Source: Ruminococcus sp. Phil11
GTDB taxonomy: Bacteria; Bacillota; Clostridia; Oscillospirales; Ruminococcaceae
Reading direction: 5' to 3'
DNA: 34,251 nucleotides
NCBI GenBank assembly: GCA_001940925.1
Contig: MSGZ01000005.1
Span: 1-34,251, forward strand
The position numbers were made by a program, and so were the translations under genes. Of this stretch, positions 27,839-34,251 are shown in pieces (position 1 is the first letter of the stretch; each line of letters starts with the position of its first letter). The notes beneath the pieces were generated by a model that saw only the letters and a list, made by a program, of their open reading frames with translations, searched no databases and was not told where the DNA came from.

Positions 27839-30175
27839 ATGAAGAAATTCATCTCTGCTCTTTCGTCGTTTGTCATTGCAGCGACGGCAATGGGCGGCAC
27901 CATGGCGGTCAGCACTTCTGCTGCCGATGCTACCGAGACGATCGTGGCTCTGCGCTCGAACGGTAAAAATGAAATTCAAGTGAATGCCGGCGATACTGTT
28001 CCGGTCGATGTCTACATTCCGCAGTCCAGCGGCTTCAACAGACTGCAGATGAAGTTCGCAATCGGTAAGGACGGCAACCTTGACGATACCAAGGGCAAGG
28101 GCACTGTTGTGGACCGCAAGAACAATGAGATTAAGAATTATAAAGATGCATTCGGCTTCTACGGCATCAAAATGACCGCAAAGGGCGATAAGATCGGTTC
28201 CAAGCAGACCGACTTCACCTATCCGAACTGCCTCGAGAGCGGCAAGGAACTGGATGACTATTTCTTTGCCGGCGATATTGCCAATACCGGTATTGCAATG
28301 TTCAACACCGATGACGGTGCATGGAGCATTCTCTATCAGGCAAAGCCGGAGATCGAAGGCGGCAAGGACGTTGATTGCTACGGCGCATGGGTCAAGGCAG
28401 GCGGCGTGCTGGATGAAGAGTTTGATTATTCCAACTACACCCCTGTTACCACATGGACCAAGGACTCAGACTGGTCTTATAAGTACACTTTCACAAAGTT
28501 TGAGCTCCAGCTTCCTTCCGATCTGCCGGACGGCACCTATGTGCTTGACGTTTACAAGGATGAGTATGTCAACTGCCATCCGGGTTCTCTGTTCAGAGAC
28601 GATAACACACCTGTTCCGGATAACGAGAGAGAAGTCGGTCAGACCAACTTCAAGGGCGTCAACGGCGAGCAGAAGTGGTCTTCCGAGAAGCTGACCATCA
28701 AGGTCGGCAACGGTTCCTCTACTCCGACCACCACTGAGCCGCAGCAGACTCCGACCACCACTGAGCCGCAGCAGACTCCGGTCTCCGGCGATACCATCGT
28801 CTACAACCTGATTCCGCACGGCAAGGAGTACACTGCTGCTTCCGGCGCGGGCAAGAACAATGTTTACAATGCAACTGCAGGCGAAGAGCTGACGGTTGAC
28901 TGGACGATCAAGAACGACCTCGGCACCGCAGGCCTCCAGATGAACTTCGACTTCACGCAGGTCGAGTACGTCAGCGGCAAGCGCGGTTCTGCTTACAGAA
29001 TCGTTCCGACCTTCAGTGACTACAAGTCCACCACGAACCTGAAGAAGGGCGAGTGCATCTACACATGGGCACAGTCCGAGGAGAACAAAGCTGATGATGA
29101 TGCTGTTATCTACGCCTTCAACGTGAAGGTTCCGGAGACGGCAGGTACCTACTCTGTCGGCATGGCTCCGCCGACTGCCGATACTGCAAACAAGGCTGTT
29201 CCGATCGACCAGACCAAGGAGCACAAGTTCGACTTCCACGGCCTCGATATCGTCGTCGGCGGTTCGACTCCGGGCACCACTGAGCCGGGTCAGAACCCGA
29301 CCACCACTCAGAATGTCCAGCAGCCGGATGCGAAAACTATCATCTACAACCTGATCCCGAGCGGCAAGGAATACAAGTCCGCACAGGAGAACGGTCTTGA
29401 GAATAACGTTTACAATGCAACCGCAGGCGAGGATCTGAAGATTGACTGGACGATCAAGAACGATCAGGGCACCGCAGGCCTCCAGATGAACTTCGACTTC
29501 ACGCAGGTCGAGTATGTCAGCGGCAAGCGCGGTTCTGCTTACAGAATCGTCCCGACCTACAGCGATTTCGCATCCACCACGAACCTGAAGAAGGGCGAGT
29601 GCATCTACACATGGGCACAGTCCGAGGAGAACAAAGCTAATGATGATTCTGTCATCTACTCCTTCAACGTGAAGGTTCCGGAGGCTGCGGGCACTTACTC
29701 CGTCGGCATGGCTCCGCCGACTGCCGATACCGCAAACAAGGCTGTTCCGATCGACCAGACCAAGGAGCACAAGTTCGTGTTCTACGGCCTCGACATCGTT
29801 GTCGGCGGCTCGACTCCGGTAACTACTGCTGCTCCGGAAACCACTCCGGCTCCGGAAACCACGACTGCTCCGGCTGAGACCCAGCCGATCGAAACCCAGC
29901 CGCCTGTCGATACGACTGCGGCACCGGTTGTCACCACTGAGAATGAGAATCCGACCGTTCTGTACGGCGATGTCAACTGCGACGGCGACGTCCGCATCAA
30001 CGACGTTGTTCTGCTGAACAAGTACCTCGCAAGAAGCGAACAGATCACCAAGCAGGGTCTGCTGAATGCTGACTGTGAGAAGGACGACAAGGTCGATGCG
30101 AAGGACGCAACGAAGATCAAGCAGTTCCTGGCTCTGCTGATCGAGCGTTCCGAGCTTGGCAAGAAGTCCAACTGA
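27839..30175 (+). CDS. scaA: ScaA-like scaffoldin: novel N-terminal domain, two cohesins, dockerin
   Basis: A 778-residue secreted scaffoldin. A signal peptide (1-29) is followed by an N-terminal domain (about 32-292) that I do not recognise; its first strands (EIQVNAGDTVPVDVYIPQSS) look cohesin-like, but it is longer. A linker with the repeat TTTEPQQTP leads to cohesin 1 (318-475) and cohesin 2 (499-656), which are almost identical to each other and share GTAGLQMNFDFTQVEYVSGK. A Thr/Pro/Glu linker and a dockerin (707-770; loops DVNCDGDVRIND and DCEKDDKVDAKD) close the protein. In this family ScaA cohesins hold dockerin enzymes and the ScaA dockerin binds ScaB. The ATG has AGAAAGGA ten bases upstream. 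It is 205 nt from scaC and 95 nt from scaB. Confidence 0.93.
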   Translation: MKKFISALSSFVIAATAMGGTMAVSTSAADATETIVALRSNGKNEIQVNAGDTVPVDVYIPQSSGFNRLQMKFAIGKDGNLDDTKGKGTVVDRKNNEIKNYKDAFGFYGIKMTAKGDKIGSKQTDFTYPNCLESGKELDDYFFAGDIANTGIAMFNTDDGAWSILYQAKPEIEGGKDVDCYGAWVKAGGVLDEEFDYSNYTPVTTWTKDSDWSYKYTFTKFELQLPSDLPDGTYVLDVYKDEYVNCHPGSLFRDDNTPVPDNEREVGQTNFKGVNGEQKWSSEKLTIKVGNGSSTPTTTEPQQTPTTTEPQQTPVSGDTIVYNLIPHGKEYTAASGAGKNNVYNATAGEELTVDWTIKNDLGTAGLQMNFDFTQVEYVSGKRGSAYRIVPTFSDYKSTTNLKKGECIYTWAQSEENKADDDAVIYAFNVKVPETAGTYSVGMAPPTADTANKAVPIDQTKEHKFDFHGLDIVVGGSTPGTTEPGQNPTTTQNVQQPDAKTIIYNLIPSGKEYKSAQENGLENNVYNATAGEDLKIDWTIKNDQGTAGLQMNFDFTQVEYVSGKRGSAYRIVPTYSDFASTTNLKKGECIYTWAQSEENKANDDSVIYSFNVKVPEAAGTYSVGMAPPTADTANKAVPIDQTKEHKFVFYGLDIVVGGSTPVTTAAPETTPAPETTTAPAETQPIETQPPVDTTAAPVVTTENENPTVLYGDVNCDGDVRINDVVLLNKYLARSEQITKQGLLNADCEKDDKVDAKDATKIKQFLALLIERSELGKKSN

Positions 30176-30220
30176 TTTCGCACAGTCTGAAAGCTGAAAA
30201 CATTACGCAAAGATGAGGAT

Positions 30221-30251
30221 TATGTGCGCGGGGGATGACCCTGCGCACATA
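30221..30251 (+). promoter_or_regulatory. Stem-loop between scaA and scaB
   Basis: A perfect 9-bp stem (tatgtgcgc with gcgcacata) with additional ggg/ccc pairing inside lies in the 95-nt gap. No T-run follows, so it is not a typical terminator. It may act as an mRNA processing or stabilising element. Confidence 0.6.
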
Positions 30252-30270
30252 AATCCAGAAAGGGAATAAG

Positions 30271-33200
30271 ATGAAGAAACTCATTTCTGCTCTTTCCTCC
30301 CTGTGCCTTGCGGCGACATCTTTGCTCGGTGCATTCCCTGCGATCACAGCTGATAATGCGATCGAAGCGAAAGCAGCTGAAACGCTTGTTTATAACCTGA
30401 TCCCGAACGGAAAGAACTACGAATCCGCGGAGACTACAGGCAAGGATAACAATGCGTACAAGGCAGCACCGGGCGAAGAACTGACGATCGACTGGACCAT
30501 CAAGGGGGATCCGGGTACCGCGGGTATCCAGATGAACTTTGATTTTACCCAGGTCGAGTACGTCGGCAAAAAGCGCGGTAATGCATACAGAATTGTCCCG
30601 ACCTTCAGTGACTACGAGAACACGTCGGAACTGAAGAAGGGCGAATGCATTTACGCATGGGCACAGTCTGAAGAGTCCCAGGCAGAGGACAACAAAGTTA
30701 TCTATTCATTCAATATCAAGACGCCGCAGACAAACGGAACCTATACCGTCGGCCTCGGCACATTGGATGATAACAAGGTAATTCCGATTGACCAGACCAA
30801 GACCATCCCGTTCACGTTCCACGGACTGGATATCACGGTCGAGGGCGGTTCCGATGCCCCGGCGATTCCTGCCGGAACGATCGTCTACGATCTGGTTCCG
30901 AGCGGAAAGTCCTACACGCCGGCATCCGGCGCAGGCAAGAACAACGTCTATAATGCAAACGCCGGCGAAGAGCTGACGATTGACTGGACGATCAAGAACG
31001 ATCAGGGCACCGCAGGTATGGAGATGCACTTCGACTTCACGCAGGTCGAGTACGTCAGCGGTAAGCGCGGTTCTGCTTACAGAATCGTTCCGACCTACAG
31101 CGACAGCTCTTCTACCTCGAAGCTGCAGAAGGGCGAATGCGTCTACACATGGGCGCAGTCCGAGGAAAATAAAGCTTCTGACGGTTCCACGATCTATTCC
31201 TTTAATGTTGTTGTTCCGTCTGCAAAGGGCACTTACAAAGTCGGCCTGAGCAGCAAGGAAGAAAGCATTGTCCTTCCTGTTGATCAGACAAAGCCGCACA
31301 AGTTCGAGTTCCACGGTCTGGATATCGTTGTTGCGAGCGGCCAGACTGTGACGCAGGCTCCGCCTGATGCAAGCACCATTATCTACAACCTGATTCCGAG
31401 CGGCAAGGAATACAAGTCCGCACAGGAAAACGGTCTGCAGAATAACGTCTACAAGGCGACCGCCGGCGAAGAGCTGACGATCGACTGGACGATCAAGAAC
31501 GATCAGGGCACCGCAGGCCTCCAGATGAACTTCGACTTCACGCAGGTCGAGTACATCAGCGGCAAGCGCGGCAATGCTTACAGAATCGTTCCGACCTACA
31601 GCGACTACAAGTCCACCACGAACCTCAAGCAGGGCGAGTGCATCTACACATGGGCACAGTCCGAGGAGAACAAAGCTAATGATGATTCTGTCATCTACTC
31701 CTTCAACGTGAAGGTTCCGTCCGCTGACGGCACTTATTCCGTCGGCATGGCTCCGCCGACTGCGGATACCGCGAACAAGGCTGTTCCGATCGACCAGACC
31801 AAGGAACACAAGATCGTGTTCTACGGCCTCGATATCGTCGTCGGCGACAACCCGAATCCGACCACCACGGCAGAGCCGTCCAACCCCGATAAGCTGACCT
31901 ATGATATAGTCCCGAAGGATCTGGATTATACGAAGGCTTCCGGCGCAACGGGCGTGAACTCTGTTACTGTCAAGCCGGGCACCGAGATGACAGTCGAGTG
32001 GTATGTGAAGAACGACAAGGGCACTGCAGGTCTGCAGATGTACCTCGACTTCACGAAGGTCGATTATGTCAGCGGCAAGCGCGGCGGTGCATACAGAATC
32101 GCACCGACCTTCAACGATTACAACAATGCTCCTGACAAGATGCGCAAGGGTGAGGTCGTTTACACATGGGCACAGTCTGAAGAAAATACTGCAGACGAGT
32201 CCAAGCCGATCTACTCCTTCACCGTCAAGGCTCCGGAGACCGAGGGCACCTATAAGGTCGGCCTCGACAGATCTCAGGAGAACAAGGCTGTTCCGGTCGA
32301 TCAGGATCATCCGTACAGCTTTGATTTCCATGATCTCGAAATCGTTGTTTCCAAGGCAGACGTAACGACTGCTGAACCGGTAAAGACGACTGCTCCGGAA
32401 GTGACCGGCACAGACGCTCCGAACCCGACTACGACCGTTACCAACGCTCCGTCTACGACCGCTCCCGTGGTTACCACGAAGGTCGCACCGGCCGGTAAGG
32501 CACAGTGGTCCATCGGCGAGGAGAAGGTCGGTCCGGGCGCACCGGTCAAGGTTCCTGTCAAGGTTACCAATGACGACGGTACCTCCGGCTTCGTCGTGAA
32601 CTTCAAGTATGACGGTCTGACCTTCGAGGGCATCTCCTGGGCAGACGGCTACAGCGGCGAAGCGACCATCAACAACGACAAGCAGGTCGTTGTCTGGGCA
32701 AACGGCACCGGCTCCGATGAGAGCGCAGACGGTGTTATCATGTATCTGAACTTCATCGCACCGACCAAGGCGGGTGAGTATCCGGTCGAGTTTGACAAGC
32801 TGGAAGTCACCAACACCAAGGGTCTGCCGATCGAAGCTTCTACACAGAACGGTAAGGTGATTGTTGACGACAGCATCATTGTCGGCAGCACCAACTGGAT
32901 CATCGGCACCAAGAAGGCTGCACCGGGTGCAACCGTGAAGGTTCCGGTCACCGTTACCGAGGACAGCGGAACCGCAGGTTTCGTTGTTCAGTACAACTAC
33001 GATTCCAAGCTCAAGTTCAACGGCATTGAGTGGGCAAACGGCTACGAAGGCGAAGCAACCCTCAATGACAACAAGCTCGTTGCAGTCTGGGCAAGCTCCA
33101 AGGGCAACAACGAAGTCGCAAATGATGTCGTCATGTACCTGAACTTCACTGCTCCGGCAGAGAACGGTACTTACGATGTCAACTTCACAAGCCTCGAAGT

Positions 33201-34251
33201 ATCCGATACCGCACAGCATCTTCTGAATGTTACCAAGACGAACGGTGCTGTGATCGTTGACAAGGAGATCAAGCCGGCAGGCAAGACCAACTGGGTCATC
33301 GGCAAGGAAACGGTTGCTCCGGGCGCAAAGGCCAAGGTTCCGGTCACCGTTTCCGGTGATGAGGGCACCGCAGGCTTCGTCGTGATGTTCAAGGCAGACA
33401 GTGCTCTGAAGTTTGACGGATTCGAGTGGGCTGACGGCTACACCGGCAGCGCGATCCTCAACAACGATCAGATGGCTGTTGTCTGGGCAAACGACAAGGG
33501 TGCTGACGAAAAGGCCGACGGCGTTGTTCTGTACATGAACTTCACCGCACCGACCGCAAACGGCGAATATCCGGTCGAGTTTACACTCATGGATGTCACC
33601 AACACCGATCAGCAGCAGCTGACCGTTACCAAGGAAAACGGTTATGTCAAGGTTGATTCGGTCGTTACCACCACGATCACTGAACCGGGCACGACCACTG
33701 TGACCAGCACTACGCTGGCACCGGGCAAGACCGGCTGGTACATCGGCAAGAAGGAAGCAGAGCCGGGCAAGACCGTTAAGGTTCCGGTCACTGTCAAGGG
33801 CGATACCGGTACAGCAGGCTTTGTTGCACAGTTCGCTTATGATCCGAAGCTGACGTTTATCGGCTATGAGTGGGGCGATGCGTATTCTGAGAATGCAGAG
33901 CTCAACAAGGACGAAATGGTCATTGTCTGGGCAGCAGCTCAGGGTACCGATGAGAAGGCGGCAGATGATGCTGTCGTCGTGAACCTCGTGTTCACCGCGC
34001 CTGATGAAGAAGGCGAATATCCTGTCACCTTCACAGATCTCGAAGTCGTTGATACGAATCAGAATCCGCTGGATTATGTGAAGTTTGACGGCGCGGTCAT
34101 CGTCACCAAGACGCCGGGCACCACTGCTGAAAACAGCTCCGAGACCACCGTCACGGATGTGACCGCAACTGACGTTACCGTCACGGATGTGACCGCAACT
34201 GACGTTACCGGCACGGATGTGACCGCAACCGACGTTACCGGCACCGATGTG
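30271..34251 (+). CDS. scaB: ScaB-like scaffoldin with at least eight cohesins (cut by window end)
   Basis: An open frame of 1327 codons runs to the window edge without a stop. A signal peptide (MKKLISALSSLCLAATS) similar to that of ScaA is followed by four cohesins of the ScaA type (about residues 39-193, 203-357, 369-525, 541-695). After a Thr/Pro linker come four of a second type (about 745-868, 874-997, 1005-1127, 1152-1279) that begin WxIGxxxxxPGxxVKVPVTV. A Thr-Asp-Val-rich linker closes the visible part. In R. flavefaciens ScaB also carries two cohesin classes: one binds the same dockerins as ScaA, the other binds ScaA itself, and the ScaB end attaches to the cell-wall scaffoldin ScaE. 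I expect a dockerin-type C-terminus and further genes (cttA, scaE) beyond the window. The ATG follows AGAAAGGG. Confidence 0.92.
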   Translation, partial: MKKLISALSSLCLAATSLLGAFPAITADNAIEAKAAETLVYNLIPNGKNYESAETTGKDNNAYKAAPGEELTIDWTIKGDPGTAGIQMNFDFTQVEYVGKKRGNAYRIVPTFSDYENTSELKKGECIYAWAQSEESQAEDNKVIYSFNIKTPQTNGTYTVGLGTLDDNKVIPIDQTKTIPFTFHGLDITVEGGSDAPAIPAGTIVYDLVPSGKSYTPASGAGKNNVYNANAGEELTIDWTIKNDQGTAGMEMHFDFTQVEYVSGKRGSAYRIVPTYSDSSSTSKLQKGECVYTWAQSEENKASDGSTIYSFNVVVPSAKGTYKVGLSSKEESIVLPVDQTKPHKFEFHGLDIVVASGQTVTQAPPDASTIIYNLIPSGKEYKSAQENGLQNNVYKATAGEELTIDWTIKNDQGTAGLQMNFDFTQVEYISGKRGNAYRIVPTYSDYKSTTNLKQGECIYTWAQSEENKANDDSVIYSFNVKVPSADGTYSVGMAPPTADTANKAVPIDQTKEHKIVFYGLDIVVGDNPNPTTTAEPSNPDKLTYDIVPKDLDYTKASGATGVNSVTVKPGTEMTVEWYVKNDKGTAGLQMYLDFTKVDYVSGKRGGAYRIAPTFNDYNNAPDKMRKGEVVYTWAQSEENTADESKPIYSFTVKAPETEGTYKVGLDRSQENKAVPVDQDHPYSFDFHDLEIVVSKADVTTAEPVKTTAPEVTGTDAPNPTTTVTNAPSTTAPVVTTKVAPAGKAQWSIGEEKVGPGAPVKVPVKVTNDDGTSGFVVNFKYDGLTFEGISWADGYSGEATINNDKQVVVWANGTGSDESADGVIMYLNFIAPTKAGEYPVEFDKLEVTNTKGLPIEASTQNGKVIVDDSIIVGSTNWIIGTKKAAPGATVKVPVTVTEDSGTAGFVVQYNYDSKLKFNGIEWANGYEGEATLNDNKLVAVWASSKGNNEVANDVVMYLNFTAPAENGTYDVNFTSLEVSDTAQHLLNVTKTNGAVIVDKEIKPAGKTNWVIGKETVAPGAKAKVPVTVSGDEGTAGFVVMFKADSALKFDGFEWADGYTGSAILNNDQMAVVWANDKGADEKADGVVLYMNFTAPTANGEYPVEFTLMDVTNTDQQQLTVTKENGYVKVDSVVTTTITEPGTTTVTSTTLAPGKTGWYIGKKEAEPGKTVKVPVTVKGDTGTAGFVAQFAYDPKLTFIGYEWGDAYSENAELNKDEMVIVWAAAQGTDEKAADDAVVVNLVFTAPDEEGEYPVTFTDLEVVDTNQNPLDYVKFDGAVIVTKTPGTTAENSSETTVTDVTATDVTVTDVTATDVTGTDVTATDVTGTDV
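34150..34251 (+). repeat. 30-bp tandem repeat in the scaB linker
   Basis: Units of 30 bp (34150-34179, 34180-34209, 34210-34239 and a partial one at the edge) encode VTDVTATDVT and its variant GTDVTATDVT. The first two units are identical. The array continues past the window. Confidence 0.85.

Noticed and set aside
28466..29770. A 434-residue minus-strand frame opposite scaA
   Set aside because: Same cause: a repetitive shadow of the two cohesins, with no translation signals.
30706..33219. An 837-residue open frame on the minus strand opposite scaB
   Set aside because: It mirrors the cohesin repeats, has no ribosome site, signal peptide or family pattern, and is a by-product of codon use in scaB.
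1..34251. tRNA or rRNA genes, insertion sequences and prophage genes
   Set aside because: I found no cloverleaf with a proper T-loop, no rRNA signature and no transposase, integrase or phage structural gene on either strand.

Overview
The window looks like the chromosome of a cellulolytic, Gram-positive gut or rumen Ruminococcus (R. flavefaciens / R. champanellensis type). This is inferred from a scaC-scaA-scaB-like scaffoldin cluster at the right end, dockerin-bearing secreted proteins, Thr/Pro-rich linkers, sigma-A promoters with near-consensus boxes 17 nt apart, GerA-type germination genes and moderately high GC. The species cannot be fixed from sequence reading alone.

Left part (1-7.2 kb) is housekeeping: hemZ and tcdA (minus), trmB with an unusual SHOCT-like tail plus a small membrane-protein gene, pyrC plus a small basic protein, and an AlaR/AlaT-like pair (Lrp regulator overlapping an aminotransferase). 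From 7.3 to 10.8 kb come a secreted ChW-repeat protein whose signal peptide is frameshifted, a dockerin relic, a membrane-anchored SGNH-like protein lacking the usual serine, and a double-length ThyX.

The centre (11-16 kb) is the most striking part. A cellulosomal GH9-CBM3c-dockerin endoglucanase is transcribed divergently from an ECF sigma factor. That sigma factor overlaps by ATGA a membrane protein with a short cytoplasmic N-terminus, one TM helix, a Thr/Pro linker and two ectodomain modules that look like the cohesins of the scaffoldins further right. I read this as a sigma/anti-sigma pair whose sensor is built from cohesin-like modules, possibly reporting on cellulosome enzymes at the cell surface.

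From 16 to 25 kb follow an aldose-1-epimerase-like gene, a DUF378 membrane protein, an orphan response regulator whose receiver lacks the phosphorylatable Asp, acpP, and a gerA operon. The gerA operon is split: gerAA lies apart from gerAB-gerAC, with an opposite-strand LRR-dockerin gene and a roughly 400-bp chain of palindromes between them. gerAA has a sigma-G-like promoter.

From 25 kb to the end are a CapA-family lipoprotein and the scaffoldin cluster: ScaC-like (one cohesin plus dockerin), ScaA-like (novel N-terminal domain, two near-identical cohesins, dockerin) and ScaB-like (four ScaA-type cohesins, then four of a second type, then a Thr-Asp-Val repeat linker cut by the window end). ScaA-type cohesins would hold dockerin enzymes and ScaB would gather several ScaA units; the GH9 enzyme and the LRR protein are candidate passengers.
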